Shown: positions 9,173 through 21,059 of the stretch, piece by piece
How the letters are laid out: each line of letters starts with the position of its first letter
Numbering within the stretch: position 1 is the first letter of the stretch
Assembly (NCBI RefSeq): GCF_036226745.1
Contig: NZ_CP109013.1
Coordinates: 4,340,001 to 4,404,000, forward strand
Source: Streptomyces sp. NBC_00683
GTDB taxonomy: Bacteria > Actinomycetota > Actinomycetes > Streptomycetales > Streptomycetaceae
Length of the DNA stretch: 64,000 bases
Reading direction: 5' to 3'
Translations under genes and position numbers: made by a program
Notes under the pieces: model-generated
What the model was told of the DNA's origin: nothing
The model's database searches: none
Seen by the model: only the letters and a program-made list of their open reading frames with translations

Positions 9173-10051
9173 ATGGAGCTCGGTCTCGTCGGCCTCGGCA
9201 AGATGGGCGGCAACATGCGCGAGCGCATCCGCCGCGCAGGCCACACCGTCATCGGTTACGACCGCAACCCGGACGTCGCCGATGTCCACAGCCTCGAAGA
9301 GCTTGTGGGCAAGCTCAAGGGTCCGCGCGTCGTCTGGGTGATGGTTCCGGCGGGTGCCGCGACCCAGTCCACCATTGATGAGCTGGCCGAGCTGCTCTCC
9401 CCGGGCGACATCGTCGTGGACGGCGGGAACTCCCGCTGGACCGACGACGAGAAGCACGCCGTGGAGCTGGGCATCAAGGGCATCGGCTTCGTCGACTGCG
9501 GTGTCTCCGGTGGCGTCTGGGGCCTGGAGAACGGCTACGCCCTGATGTACGGCGGCGACGCCGCGAACGTGGCGAAGGTGCAGCCGGTCTTCGACGCGCT
9601 CAAGCCCGAGGGTGACTTCGGCTCCGTCCACGCGGGCAAGGTCGGTGCCGGCCACTTCGCGAAGATGGTTCACAACGGCATCGAGTACGCCATGATGCAG
9701 GCCTACGCCGAGGGCTGGGAGCTCCTGGAGAAGGTCGACTCCGTCACGGACGTGCGTGAGGTCTTCCGCTCCTGGCAGGAGGGCACGGTCATCCGTTCCT
9801 GGCTGCTCGACCTGGCGGTCAACGCGCTGGACGACGACGAGCACCTCGACAAGCTCCGTGGGTTCGCCGCGGACTCCGGTGAGGGCCGGTGGACGGTCGA
9901 GGCCGCCATCGACAACGCGGTGCCGCTGCCCGCGATCACGGCGTCCCTGTTCGCCCGGTTCGCCTCGCGGCAGGACGACTCCCCGCAGATGAAGATGATC
10001 GCCGCGCTGCGCAACCAGTTCGGCGGGCACGCGGTCGAGAACAAGAAGTAG
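9173..10051 (+). CDS. gnd: 6-phosphogluconate dehydrogenase, short (GndA-like) form
   Basis: 292-aa decarboxylating 6-phosphogluconate dehydrogenase of the short bacterial type, converting 6-phosphogluconate to ribulose 5-phosphate. The Rossmann motif [12 protein letters not shown] opens the protein. VVDGGNSRW, the substrate loop [12 protein letters not shown] and the catalytic lysine segment [13 protein letters not shown] follow. It is much shorter than the roughly 470-aa E. coli enzyme. It sits between dnaN and recF, a conserved Streptomyces arrangement, and is probably expressed with them. Confidence 0.93.
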   Translation: MELGLVGLGKMGGNMRERIRRAGHTVIGYDRNPDVADVHSLEELVGKLKGPRVVWVMVPAGAATQSTIDELAELLSPGDIVVDGGNSRWTDDEKHAVELGIKGIGFVDCGVSGGVWGLENGYALMYGGDAANVAKVQPVFDALKPEGDFGSVHAGKVGAGHFAKMVHNGIEYAMMQAYAEGWELLEKVDSVTDVREVFRSWQEGTVIRSWLLDLAVNALDDDEHLDKLRGFAADSGEGRWTVEAAIDNAVPLPAITASLFARFASRQDDSPQMKMIAALRNQFGGHAVENKK

Positions 10052-10104
10052 TAGTACGCAGCACGGCAGAACGCAGAGCACGAAGTCGGAAAGGGTCGGC
10101 GAAC

Positions 10105-11235
10105 ATGCACGTCACGCATCTCTCGCTGGCCGACTTCCGCTCGTACGCCCGGGTCGAGGTCCCTCTCGACCCGGGCGTCACCGCGTTCGTGGGGGCCAAC
10201 GGCCAGGGCAAGACCAATCTGGTGGAGGCCGTCGGCTACCTCTCGACGCTCGGCAGCCATCGGGTGTCGTCCGATGCCCCTCTGGTGCGGATGGGCGCGG
10301 AGCGTGCTGTCGTCCGGGCCGCGGTCACTCAGGGCGAGCGGTCGCAGCTCATTGAGCTCGAGCTCAATCCGGGCCGTGCGAATCGAGCCCGCATCAATCG
10401 GTCGTCGCAGGTCAGGCCGCGTGACGTGCTGGGGATAGTGCGGACCGTGCTGTTCGCTCCCGAGGATCTGGCCCTGGTGAAGGGCGACCCGGGTGAGCGT
10501 CGGCGCTTCCTGGACGAGCTGATCACGGCGCGTTCGCCGCGGATGGCGGGCGTCCGGTCCGATTACGAGCGGGTGCTGAAGCAGCGCAACACCCTGCTGA
10601 AGTCCGCGGCGATGGCCCGCCGGCACGGCGGCCGGTCGATGGATCTGTCCACGCTGGACGTGTGGGACCAGCATCTGGGCCAGGTCGGGGCGGAGCTGCT
10701 GGCCCAGCGCCTGGACCTGATCGCGACGCTGCAGCCGCTGGCGGACAAGGCGTACGCGGACGTGGCGCCGGGCGGTGGCCCGGTGACGCTGGAGTACCGC
10801 AGCTCGGTCGGTGCCGACGTGGAGCCCGCGCGCACCCGCGAGGAGCTGTACGAGCAGGTGATGGCGGCGCTCGTCCAGGCCCGTAAGCAGGAGATCGAGC
10901 GGGGCGTGACACTGGTCGGTCCGCATCGTGACGATCTGGTGCTGGGGCTGCGCGGGATGCCTGCGAAGGGGTACGCGAGCCACGGGGAGTCCTGGTCGTA
11001 CGCGTTGGCGCTGCGGCTGGCCTCGTACGACCTGTTGCGCTCCGAGGGCAATGAACCGGTGCTCGTGCTGGACGACGTGTTCGCCGAGCTCGACGCGCGG
11101 CGTCGTGAGCGGCTGGCGGAGCTGGTGGCCCCGGGTGAGCAGGTGCTGGTCACGGCGGCGGTCGACGACGACGTCCCGGGTGTGCTGGCGGGTGCCCGGT
11201 ACGCGGTGTCCGCGGGTGAGGTGGAGCGGCTGTGA
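10105..11235 (+). CDS. recF: DNA replication/repair protein RecF
   Basis: 376-aa SMC-like ATPase that helps load RecA at single-strand gaps. It starts [19 protein letters not shown], with Walker A GANGQGKT at residues 30-37. The ABC signature region ([15 protein letters not shown]) and the Walker B segment [11 protein letters not shown] follow. The ATG at 10105 begins the conserved N-terminus. The stop overlaps the GTG of the next gene as GTGA. Confidence 0.97.
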   Translation: MHVTHLSLADFRSYARVEVPLDPGVTAFVGANGQGKTNLVEAVGYLSTLGSHRVSSDAPLVRMGAERAVVRAAVTQGERSQLIELELNPGRANRARINRSSQVRPRDVLGIVRTVLFAPEDLALVKGDPGERRRFLDELITARSPRMAGVRSDYERVLKQRNTLLKSAAMARRHGGRSMDLSTLDVWDQHLGQVGAELLAQRLDLIATLQPLADKAYADVAPGGGPVTLEYRSSVGADVEPARTREELYEQVMAALVQARKQEIERGVTLVGPHRDDLVLGLRGMPAKGYASHGESWSYALALRLASYDLLRSEGNEPVLVLDDVFAELDARRRERLAELVAPGEQVLVTAAVDDDVPGVLAGARYAVSAGEVERL

Positions 11236-11810
11236 GCGGCCGGGGAGAGAACGGCGGGCGGGCGCTGCCGGATCCGGTGAGCGGTGCCGCGGCGAAGCAG
11301 CCCGAGGTGTCGGGTGTCGATCTGGCGCGGGTGGCGCTGCGTGCGGCGAAGGAGCAGGCCCGTGCCCGCGGTGATGCGGCGCAGCAGAAGAAGCAGGCCA
11401 GGCGTGGTGGTGGGCTGAGGTCGGGTGCGCGGTCCGACGGCCGTGATCCGTTGGCGCTGGGGTCGGCGATCAACCGGTTGATCACGGAGCGGGGCTGGGA
11501 GACCCCGGCGGCCGTGGGCGGTGTGATGGGGCGGTGGTCGCAGATCGTGGGCGACGATCTGGCCAATCACTGTGTGCCGCTGCGGTACGACGAGGATCCG
11601 GCCGAGCGGGTGCTGACGGTGCAGTGCGATTCGACGGCGTGGGCGACTCAGCTGCGGCTGCTGGCGCCGCAGCTGGTGGCCAGGCTGAACACGGATCTGG
11701 GCCATGGCACGGTGAGAATGATCAAGGTGCTGGGGCCTGGCGGTCCGCAGCGCAAATTCGGTCCGCTGCGGGCGCCGGGGAGTACGGGCCCGGGGGACAC
11801 ATACGGCTGA
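11232..11810 (+). CDS. DciA-like (DUF721) protein
   Basis: 192-aa DUF721 protein. The family includes DciA, the helicase operator that replaces DnaC/DnaI in most bacteria and is thought to deliver DnaB to the origin. The DUF721 core runs from about residue 75 ([15 protein letters not shown]) through [13 protein letters not shown] to [19 protein letters not shown]. The N-terminal 70 residues are charged and Ala-rich, probably disordered. It overlaps recF by 4 nt, so it is translationally coupled in the replication gene cluster. Confidence 0.88.
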   Translation: MSGRGENGGRALPDPVSGAAAKQPEVSGVDLARVALRAAKEQARARGDAAQQKKQARRGGGLRSGARSDGRDPLALGSAINRLITERGWETPAAVGGVMGRWSQIVGDDLANHCVPLRYDEDPAERVLTVQCDSTAWATQLRLLAPQLVARLNTDLGHGTVRMIKVLGPGGPQRKFGPLRAPGSTGPGDTYG

Positions 11811-14283
<2,473 letters not shown>

Positions 14284-14329
14284 GTCGGCCGTACAAGCAA
14301 GCCGCAGCTCGAAAGGACTTTGACCAGCA

Positions 14330-16957
14330 ATGGCCGACGAGAACACCCCTGTGACACCCGAAGAGGAGCCCGCGATCGCGGGTGTGGGCATGCGTGTCGA
14401 GCCCGTGGGGCTCGAGACGGAGATGCAGCGCTCCTACCTCGACTACGCGATGTCCGTCATCGTGTCGCGTGCGCTGCCCGACGTGCGGGACGGTCTCAAG
14501 CCCGTCCACCGCCGGGTGCTGTACGCGATGTACGACGGCGGCTACCGGCCCGAGAAGGGCTTCTACAAGTGCGCCCGTGTCGTCGGTGACGTCATGGGTA
14601 CGTACCACCCGCACGGCGACTCCTCGATCTACGACGCGCTCGTGCGACTGGCGCAGCACTGGTCGATGCGCATGCCGCTGGTGGACTCCAACGGCAACTT
14701 CGGTTCTCCGGGCAACGACCCGGCCGCGGCGATGCGGTACACCGAGTGCAAGATGATGCCGCTGTCCATGGAGATGGTCCGGGACATCGACGAGGAGACC
14801 GTCGATTTCAAGGACAACTACGACGGCCGCAACCAGGAGCCGGTGGTTCTCCCGGCGCGCTTCCCGAACCTGCTGATCAACGGTTCGGCGGGCATCGCGG
14901 TCGGTATGGCCACCAACATCCCGCCGCACAACCTCCGCGAGGTCGCGGCCGGTGCGCAGTGGTACCTGGAGCACCCGGAGGCTTCGCACGAGGAGCTCCT
15001 GGACGCGCTGCTCGAGCGCATCAAGGGCCCGGACTTCCCCACGGGTGCGCTCGTCGTGGGCCGCAAGGGCATCGAGGACGCGTACCGCACGGGCCGCGGC
15101 TCCATCACGATGCGTGCGGTCGTGGCGGTCGAGGAGATCCAGGGGCGTCAGTGCCTGGTGGTCACGGAGCTTCCGTACCAGACCAACCCCGACAACCTCG
15201 CGCAGAAGATCGCCGACCTGGTGAAGGACGGCAAGGTCGGCGGCATCGCGGACGTCCGTGACGAGACGTCCTCGCGCACCGGCCAGCGCCTGGTGGTCGT
15301 GCTGAAGCGTGACGCGGTCGCCAAGGTCGTGCTGAACAACCTGTACAAGCACACCGATCTGCAGACGAACTTCGGCGCGAACATGCTGGCGCTCGTCGAC
15401 GGGGTGCCGCGCACGCTGTCGATCGACGCGTTCATCCGGCACTGGGTGACGCACCAGATCGAGGTCATCGTCCGGCGTACGAAGTTCCGTCTGCGCAAGG
15501 CGGAGGAGCGGGCGCACATCCTGCGCGGTCTGCTCAAGGCGCTGGACGCGATCGACGAGGTCATCGCACTCATCCGTCGCAGCAACACGGTGGAGATCGC
15601 ACGCGAGGGCCTGATGGGCCTGCTGGAGATCGACGAGATCCAGGCGAACGCGATCCTGGAGATGCAGCTGCGCCGGCTGGCCGCGCTGGAGCACCAGAAG
15701 ATCACCGCCGAGCACGACGAGCTCCAGGCGAAGATCAACGAGTACAACGCGATCCTGGTGTCGCCCGAGCGGCAGCGTCAGATCGTCAGCGAGGAGCTGG
15801 CGGCGATCGTCGAGAAGTTCGGCGACGACCGGCGTTCCAAGCTGGTGCCCTTCGACGGTGACATGTCCATCGAGGACCTGATCGCCGAGGAGGACATCGT
15901 CGTCACGATCTCCCGCGGCGGCTACGTGAAGCGCACGAAGACGGACGACTACCGTTCGCAGAAGCGCGGCGGCAAGGGCGTGCGCGGGACGAAGCTCAAG
16001 GAAGACGACATCGTCGACCACTTCTTCGTGTCGACGACGCACCACTGGCTGCTGTTCTTCACGAACAAGGGCCGGGTGTACCGGGCGAAGGCGTACGAGC
16101 TGCCCGATGCCGGCCGGGACGCGCGTGGTCAGCACGTGGCGAACCTGCTGGCGTTCCAGCCGGACGAGCAGATCGCGCAGATCCTGGCGATCCGTGACTA
16201 CGACGCGGCGCCCTACCTGATCCTGGCCACCAAGGGCGGCCTGGTGAAGAAGACGTCGCTGAAGGACTACGACTCTCCGCGTTCCGGTGGTGTCATCGCC
16301 ATCAACCTTCGTGAGACGGAGAGCGGTGCGGACGATGAGCTGATCGGTGCGGAGCTGGTGTCGGCCGAGGACGACCTGCTGCTCATCAGCAGGAAGGCCC
16401 AGTCGATCAGGTTCACTGCGACGGACGATGCGCTGCGCCCGATGGGCCGTGCCACTTCGGGTGTGAAGGGCATGAGTTTCCGTGCAGGCGACGAACTGCT
16501 CTCGATGAATGTTGTCCGGCCCGGTACGTTCGTGTTCACTGCGACCGACGGTGGTTACGCGAAGCGGACCGCTGTCGACGAGTACCGCGTCCAGGGTCGT
16601 GGTGGTCTGGGTATCAAGGCCGCCAAGATCGTGGAGGACCGCGGTTCGCTCGTCGGGGCGCTGGTGGTGGAGGAGACGGACGAGATCCTCGCCATCACGC
16701 TCGGAGGTGGTGTGATTCGTACGCGAGTCAATGAAGTCAGGGAGACGGGCCGTGACACCATGGGCGTCCAACTGATCAATCTGGGCAAGCGCGATGCCGT
16801 CGTCGGTATCGCGCGCAACGCCGAGGCCGGTCGTGAGGCCGAAGAGGTCGACGGGACCGACGAAGCCGAAGGCAACACGGTCGAGGCCCATGCCGAGAGC
16901 GTGGTTGAGGGCACTGTCGAGGGCACGGAGCCCTCGGCCGGGGAGCACGAGGAGTAG
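14330..16957 (+). CDS. gyrA: DNA gyrase subunit A
   Basis: 875-aa breakage-reunion subunit. The catalytic tyrosine is Tyr137 in AAMRYTE. The quinolone-determining segment reads [10 protein letters not shown], with Ser98 and Asp102 at the E. coli Ser83 and Asp87 positions, so no obvious target resistance substitution. The C-terminal beta-pinwheel carries the GyrA-box QKRGGKG, essential for wrapping DNA. The last 50 residues are an acidic tail, common in actinobacterial GyrA. Near-overlap with the next gene (3 nt apart) suggests one transcript. Confidence 0.98.
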   Translation: MADENTPVTPEEEPAIAGVGMRVEPVGLETEMQRSYLDYAMSVIVSRALPDVRDGLKPVHRRVLYAMYDGGYRPEKGFYKCARVVGDVMGTYHPHGDSSIYDALVRLAQHWSMRMPLVDSNGNFGSPGNDPAAAMRYTECKMMPLSMEMVRDIDEETVDFKDNYDGRNQEPVVLPARFPNLLINGSAGIAVGMATNIPPHNLREVAAGAQWYLEHPEASHEELLDALLERIKGPDFPTGALVVGRKGIEDAYRTGRGSITMRAVVAVEEIQGRQCLVVTELPYQTNPDNLAQKIADLVKDGKVGGIADVRDETSSRTGQRLVVVLKRDAVAKVVLNNLYKHTDLQTNFGANMLALVDGVPRTLSIDAFIRHWVTHQIEVIVRRTKFRLRKAEERAHILRGLLKALDAIDEVIALIRRSNTVEIAREGLMGLLEIDEIQANAILEMQLRRLAALEHQKITAEHDELQAKINEYNAILVSPERQRQIVSEELAAIVEKFGDDRRSKLVPFDGDMSIEDLIAEEDIVVTISRGGYVKRTKTDDYRSQKRGGKGVRGTKLKEDDIVDHFFVSTTHHWLLFFTNKGRVYRAKAYELPDAGRDARGQHVANLLAFQPDEQIAQILAIRDYDAAPYLILATKGGLVKKTSLKDYDSPRSGGVIAINLRETESGADDELIGAELVSAEDDLLLISRKAQSIRFTATDDALRPMGRATSGVKGMSFRAGDELLSMNVVRPGTFVFTATDGGYAKRTAVDEYRVQGRGGLGIKAAKIVEDRGSLVGALVVEETDEILAITLGGGVIRTRVNEVRETGRDTMGVQLINLGKRDAVVGIARNAEAGREAEEVDGTDEAEGNTVEAHAESVVEGTVEGTEPSAGEHEE

Positions 16958-16960
16958 AGC

Positions 16961-17647
16961 GTGAGTGGAGCCACGGGCGCCGGTTCGGCCTCTTCCGGAG
17001 CTGGAGCGAGCGGTGCCCGTGGCCCTGCCACGGACTCCCAAGGGGGAACTGTGACGGACACTCGGGGACCTCAGCCCCAGTACGAGGGGTACGCGACCGG
17101 GCCGTTGCCCGGTGAGCGTGAGCCCGCACCGGGCCAGGCGGGGCCCTATCACCCGCCGCAGGCGTACCCGTCCCCCGCGGGCGGTACGCAGGGTGGCGGC
17201 ACACAGGGCGGTGCGCAGGGCGTGGGCGGCGTACAGGCGACGCGTCGGCCCCGGACCGGGGCGCGGACCACTCCGCGTACCCGTAAGGCCCGCCTGCGGG
17301 TGGCCAAGGCCGATCCGTGGTCGGTGATGAAGGTCAGCTTCCTGCTGTCCATCGCACTGGGGATCTGCACGGTGGTCGCTGCGGCGGTCCTGTGGATGGT
17401 GATGGACGCCATGGGCGTCTTCTCCACCGTGGGCGGCACGATCAGTGAGGCCACCGGCTCGAACGAGAGCAACGGCTTCGATCTGCAGTCGTTCCTGTCG
17501 CTGCCGCGCGTCCTCATCTTCACCTCGGTCATCGCGGTGATCGATGTGGTGCTGGCCACTGCGCTGGCGACGCTGGGTGCCTTCATCTACAACTTGTCGG
17601 CCGGCTTCGTGGGTGGCGTGGAGCTCACTCTGGCCGAGGACGAGTAG
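16961..17647 (+). CDS. DUF3566 transmembrane protein
   Basis: 228-aa protein with about 110 N-terminal residues of disordered Gly/Ala/Pro/Gln sequence (including a GGTQGGGTQGGAQG stretch). A basic segment (RKARLRVAKADPWSVMKVSFLL) and two membrane helices near residues 125-150 and 185-210 follow. This is the actinobacterial DUF3566 family, regularly found directly after gyrA; its role is unknown. GTG start at 16961. A second in-frame GTG (VTDTRGPQ) lies after GGGGGA and could be the true start. Confidence 0.85.
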   Translation: MSGATGAGSASSGAGASGARGPATDSQGGTVTDTRGPQPQYEGYATGPLPGEREPAPGQAGPYHPPQAYPSPAGGTQGGGTQGGAQGVGGVQATRRPRTGARTTPRTRKARLRVAKADPWSVMKVSFLLSIALGICTVVAAAVLWMVMDAMGVFSTVGGTISEATGSNESNGFDLQSFLSLPRVLIFTSVIAVIDVVLATALATLGAFIYNLSAGFVGGVELTLAEDE

Positions 17648-17664
17648 GGCACCGGGTATCGATT

Positions 17665-17693
17665 TTGGGACTGGCCCCGACGTGCGCTAATCT
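17665..17693 (+). promoter_or_regulatory. Putative promoter of tRNA-Ile
   Basis: TTGGGA (17665-17670) and TAATCT (17688-17693), spaced 17 bp, lie 24 bp before the tRNA. This fits a principal-sigma (HrdB) promoter. Confidence 0.55.
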
Positions 17694-17717
17694 TCAGAAG
17701 TCAGCGCACAGCGCGGC

Positions 17718-17791
17718 GGGGCTATAGCTCAGTTGGTTAGAGCGCATCCCTGATAAGGATGAGGCCACAGGTTCAAATCCTGTTAGCCCCA
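17718..17791 (+). tRNA. tRNA-Ile(GAT)
   Basis: 74-nt cloverleaf with acceptor GGGGCTA/TAGCCCC, D-loop AGCTCAGTTGGTTAGAGC, anticodon GAT in CTGATAA, and T-arm ACAGGTTCAAATCCTGT. The CCA end is not encoded. A strong terminator follows at once. Confidence 0.98.
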
Positions 17792-17797
17792 CAAGCA

Positions 17798-17833
17798 AGA
17801 AGGCCCCCGGTCCACACGGACCGGGGGCCTTCT
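17798..17833 (+). terminator. Terminator of tRNA-Ile
   Basis: Perfect 16-bp stem (AGAAGGCCCCCGGTCC and its complement) with a 4-nt ACAC loop, 6 nt after the tRNA. Confidence 0.92.
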
Positions 17834-18085
17834 GCGTTGCGGTTGCCGGCCGGATCGGATGTCTTCCGGATCCGGTCTCCCGTGGAGGGCCGCGGTTCCC
17901 GGATCCGGCCTCCCGGGGGTGTGTCCTGCCGGGCTCCTGCGGCAGTGGGGCCCTGGGCGTGACTCCTGGGTGACGCCTGGCGGGTCGTTGCTGCCCGCGG
18001 TTCCTCGGCTCCGGGATTGCTCGGGGAGTGCCTGTCCTGGGTGTGTACGTGCGGACGGGCGCCGCTCAGGGGCGCGCGCACGGGA
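17834..18085. other. Gene-free stretch after tRNA-Ile
   Basis: No convincing gene on either strand. It contains a 17-bp imperfect direct repeat (CCGGATCCGGNCTCCCG at 17866-17882 and 17899-17915). Confidence 0.5.
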
Positions 18086-18122
18086 AAGGCCCCCGTCCGG
18101 TGTGAACCGGACCAGGGGCCCT
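18086..18122. terminator. Terminator downstream of the small secreted protein gene
   Basis: Stem GGCCCCCGTCCGGT paired with ACCGGACCAGGGGCC around GTGA, 20 bp after the stop of the minus-strand gene that ends at 18143. Confidence 0.8.
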
Positions 18123-18142
18123 GTGTGTCGTCCGAGGCGCTC

Positions 18143-18517
18143 TCAGGGCGGTAGCGGGGACGAGTCCCCGGCAGGTGTGCCGCCGTGGGTGGAGCGGGTG
18201 CTGTTCGTCGCGTGCGCGGCGTCCGTGGTGTCTGCGGACAGCTGGCGGGTGGCCGGTGAGGAACCGTGGGCCTCGGCGCGGATGCGCTGCTTCATCGTGG
18301 GTGGCAGCGCCCTGTCACGCGGAAGGGTCCATCGCACCGACGGGGTGGTCGCGGTTGCCGCGGTCGCACCCGTGTGCTCCTGGGTCGTGGTCGTGGGCTC
18401 CGCGGCCGTGGCCTGCGCGGCCGTGGCCTGCGCCGTGGCGAGGCCCAGCGAGGCGAGGAGTGCGAAGAAGGCGGTGATGAAGGCGGTCCAGATGCTCTTG
18501 ACCCTGAAGGTGCTCAT
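18143..18517 (-). CDS. Small secreted or anchored protein of unknown function (DUF6344-like)
   Basis: 124-aa protein with a hydrophobic N-terminal segment (residues 8-30, TAFITAFFALLASLGLATAQ) that reads as a signal peptide or anchor. Thr/Ala/Ser-rich sequence and a short conserved-looking patch (VRWTLPRDRALPPTMKQRIRAEA) follow. I associate it with Streptomyces DUF6344 proteins, but this is from memory and weak. The ATG is preceded by GAGGGG. It is transcribed alone and bracketed by terminators. Confidence 0.7.
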   Translation of the reverse strand: MSTFRVKSIWTAFITAFFALLASLGLATAQATAAQATAAEPTTTTQEHTGATAATATTPSVRWTLPRDRALPPTMKQRIRAEAHGSSPATRQLSADTTDAAHATNSTRSTHGGTPAGDSSPLPP

Positions 18518-18811
18518 GGCCCCTCGCTTTCAGGTGGTCCGGTTTGCTTACCTTTCTGATGATGTGGATGTGGCTGCCGAATTCCTGGACCGACGCCCCC
18601 GCTGCGCCGATCTTCTGATGAACACCACTCTTATGGTTCAACCGGTCCGGAAAAGCGTCTTCCGGGGGTGGTGAGCGGTCCGGAAGATGCCCGGACGAGT
18701 GCCGGGAGCGGTGCGGCGGTTGGGTTCCAGGGAGGTCACCGATCGGTATCGGCCGGTGTGTATAGTCGGGCGGCAGAAGTCCCTTACGTCAAGGAAAGAC
18801 GAGGTCGCGCG

Positions 18812-18946
18812 GTGAAGAAGCTTCTCCTGGTCGCACTGGCTGCCATCGGCGGGCTCCTCGTGTACCGCCAGATCCAGGCGGATCGCGCCGAGCAGGATCT
18901 GTGGACGGAGGCGACCGACTCCGTGCCCGCAGGTTCGGGTGTGTGA
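18812..18946 (+). CDS. DLW-39 family small protein
   Basis: 44-aa protein, MKKLLLVALAAIGGLLVYRQ followed by a short polar tail containing EQDLWTEATDSV. It has one N-terminal membrane segment. The motif and length fit the actinobacterial DLW-39 family, conserved near gyrA; the role is unknown. GTG start, with a terminator 19 bp after the stop. It is too short for many gene finders. Confidence 0.85.
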   Translation: MKKLLLVALAAIGGLLVYRQIQADRAEQDLWTEATDSVPAGSGV

Positions 18947-18964
18947 GACGGAACAGCCTGCTGT

Positions 18965-18993
18965 GAGCCCCGGTCGCTGAGCGACCGGGGCTC
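18965..18993 (+). terminator. Terminator of the DLW-39 gene
   Basis: GAGCCCCGGTCGC and GCGACCGGGGCTC around a TGA loop, a perfect 13-bp stem. Confidence 0.88.
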
Positions 18994-19121
18994 CTTGCTG
19001 TCCGGGGCCGCTGTTGCGGGACCGTGACACCTGTGCCCTTGAGTTCACCTACGCAAATCAATAGGTTGCGAGAGCAAAGCAGCCGGGGTTTCAGGTGGAT
19101 TTCAGGTCGAGGGGGGCTTCC

Positions 19122-21059
19122 ATGGGGGCACGGACAAGGGCGGGAACCCGTAGCCGTACGGCAACGGCGGGGGCATTGGCCGGGGTGCTGTTCGCACTCG
19201 TGGCGGGGGGAATGCCCGCTGCGGCTTCCGTACCCGCAGGGCCGGGTGCTCAGGACGGCTCGAGCAGCCTGGTGATGGTGCTCGACTCCTCCGGCTCCAT
19301 GGGGGACGACGACGGCACGGGCAGGACCCGGATGGAGAGTGCCCGTACGGCCGTGGGCACAGTGGTCGACGCGCTGCCCGACGGCTATCCGGCCGGCCTT
19401 CGCGTGTACGGCGCCGACCGGCCCCGCGGTTGCACCGACACCCGCCTCGTACGGCCGGTGCGGAAACTCGACAGGGCCGCCATGAAGAGCGCCGTGGCAG
19501 GTGTGCGGCCCAGAGGGGACACCCCCATCGGGCTTTCCCTGCAGAAGGCGGCGAAAGACCTGCCCGAGCCACGGAACGGTGCCGTCGGGACGCGCACGAT
19601 CCTCCTGGTCTCCGACGGCGAGGACAACTGCGGAACGCCTCAGCCCTGCGAGGTCGCCGAGCAGCTCGGCAAGGAGGGCGTAGGGCTGCGGATCGACACC
19701 GTGGGCTTCCAGGTGAAGGGATCCGCCCGCAAGCAGCTCGAGTGCATCGCGGAGGCGGGCAACGGGCGCTACTACGACGCACCGGATGCGGAGGCGCTCG
19801 CCAGACAGCTGCAGCGGTCGGCGCAGCTCTCCGCCGACGGCTACCGGTTGAAGGGTGAGCGGGTCCGAGGAGCGACGGCTACGGACAAGGCCCCCGCGAT
19901 CGCTCCCGGGCAGTACCTGGACACCATCGGACCGGGCGAGAAGCGGTACTACGCGGTCGACCTCGACGCGGTGTCCACCGCCGACTTCTCGGTGACCGCG
20001 GTTCCGCAGCCCGGTGCGGCCGTCGACAGCCTCGACGCCCTGAGCACCGGCCTCGCCCACGGCGCCGGTGACTCCCTCTGCGGTTCGCACACCGAGCACT
20101 TCTTCCAGAAGGAGGGAGCGACCCCGCTGACCTCGGCCGTCTCACGGATCCGTTCCGAGGGCGGCAGCCGCAGCTGCGACGAGGCGGGCCGCTACTGGCT
20201 GGTGGTCGAACGGCAGAGCAAGAAGGGTTCCGATTCCGCCCGTTGGCCCCTGGAGCTGCTGTACGGGGTCGAGACGCCCCTGGCCGACGGGGTCACCCCC
20301 GCCCAGTCCCGGCCGGAGTACGGGGACGGCGGGAAGGAGGCCGCACTGCCGTCGGGTGATCCGCGTGAGGTCCGTGGCGGAAGCGGGTTCAACGACGCCA
20401 GGGAGCTCGGCCGGGGGGTGTGGCGGGACCGGATCCTGCCCTCGCAGACCCTTTGGTACAAGGTTCCGGCCGACTGGGGCCAGCAGGTGCGCTACGACGT
20501 GGAGTTCGCGAACGAGCCGACCGTTAAGGGCGTCTCCTCCACGTACTCCTACGGCGGGACGCGGTTGTTCACTCCGGCCAGGTTCCCGGTCGCCGGCGGT
20601 GGTGAGTTCAGTTCGACAGCGATGTACAACGGGCGGCCCGCCGCGATCAGGATGGGGTCGGTCCCGGTCGCCTGGACCAACCGCTACGAGTCCCGGTCCG
20701 AGGTCCAGCCGGTGCACGCAGGGGGCGACTTCTACATCGCGGTGACCTTGGGGGCGAAGGTCGCGGAGATCGCCGAGAACCCCCGGATCGGCGTGGTGCT
20801 GCGCGTGGCGGTCCTCGGCGACGCGCTCGCGGGCCCCCAGCACGGAGCCCCCGTGTCGACCAGGAAGTCCGGCGACACGAAGGCGGACGATGACGGCAAA
20901 TCGCCTGTGGCCGCAGACAGCAGTGGTTCGGGCGGGGCAGGATGGACCGGCATCGCGACCGCTGCAGGGGCGGGCGCCGTGGTCGCTCTGATCGCGGGGC
21001 TCGTGTGCGTACGCAGCCGTCGCAGGCCGGGCCGGCGGACGACAAGGGGAAGTGCGTGA
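19122..21059 (+). CDS. VWA-domain surface protein with C-terminal membrane anchor
   Basis: 645-aa exported protein. A signal peptide (about 1-36, ALAGVLFALVAGGMPAAA) precedes a von Willebrand A domain. Its MIDAS motif is Asp55-x-Ser57-x-Ser59 in LDSSGSM, with the threonine segment GDTPIG and LLVSDGEDNCG downstream. Two beta-sandwich-like modules follow, recognisable by PGQYLDTIGPGEKRYYAVDL and LPSQTLWYKVPADWGQQVRY. A Ser/Asp linker, one transmembrane helix and a basic tail (RSRRRPGRRTTRG) finish the protein. Start at ATG 19122, after GAGGGGGG. Its stop overlaps the next start (GTGA). The function is unknown; metal-dependent binding to a surface ligand is plausible. Confidence 0.85.
   Translation: MGARTRAGTRSRTATAGALAGVLFALVAGGMPAAASVPAGPGAQDGSSSLVMVLDSSGSMGDDDGTGRTRMESARTAVGTVVDALPDGYPAGLRVYGADRPRGCTDTRLVRPVRKLDRAAMKSAVAGVRPRGDTPIGLSLQKAAKDLPEPRNGAVGTRTILLVSDGEDNCGTPQPCEVAEQLGKEGVGLRIDTVGFQVKGSARKQLECIAEAGNGRYYDAPDAEALARQLQRSAQLSADGYRLKGERVRGATATDKAPAIAPGQYLDTIGPGEKRYYAVDLDAVSTADFSVTAVPQPGAAVDSLDALSTGLAHGAGDSLCGSHTEHFFQKEGATPLTSAVSRIRSEGGSRSCDEAGRYWLVVERQSKKGSDSARWPLELLYGVETPLADGVTPAQSRPEYGDGGKEAALPSGDPREVRGGSGFNDARELGRGVWRDRILPSQTLWYKVPADWGQQVRYDVEFANEPTVKGVSSTYSYGGTRLFTPARFPVAGGGEFSSTAMYNGRPAAIRMGSVPVAWTNRYESRSEVQPVHAGGDFYIAVTLGAKVAEIAENPRIGVVLRVAVLGDALAGPQHGAPVSTRKSGDTKADDDGKSPVAADSSGSGGAGWTGIATAAGAGAVVALIAGLVCVRSRRRPGRRTTRGSA

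Noticed and set aside
17718..17791. tRNA-Ile as an integration site
   Set aside because: No duplicated tRNA 3' end or integrase nearby; the terminator follows directly.
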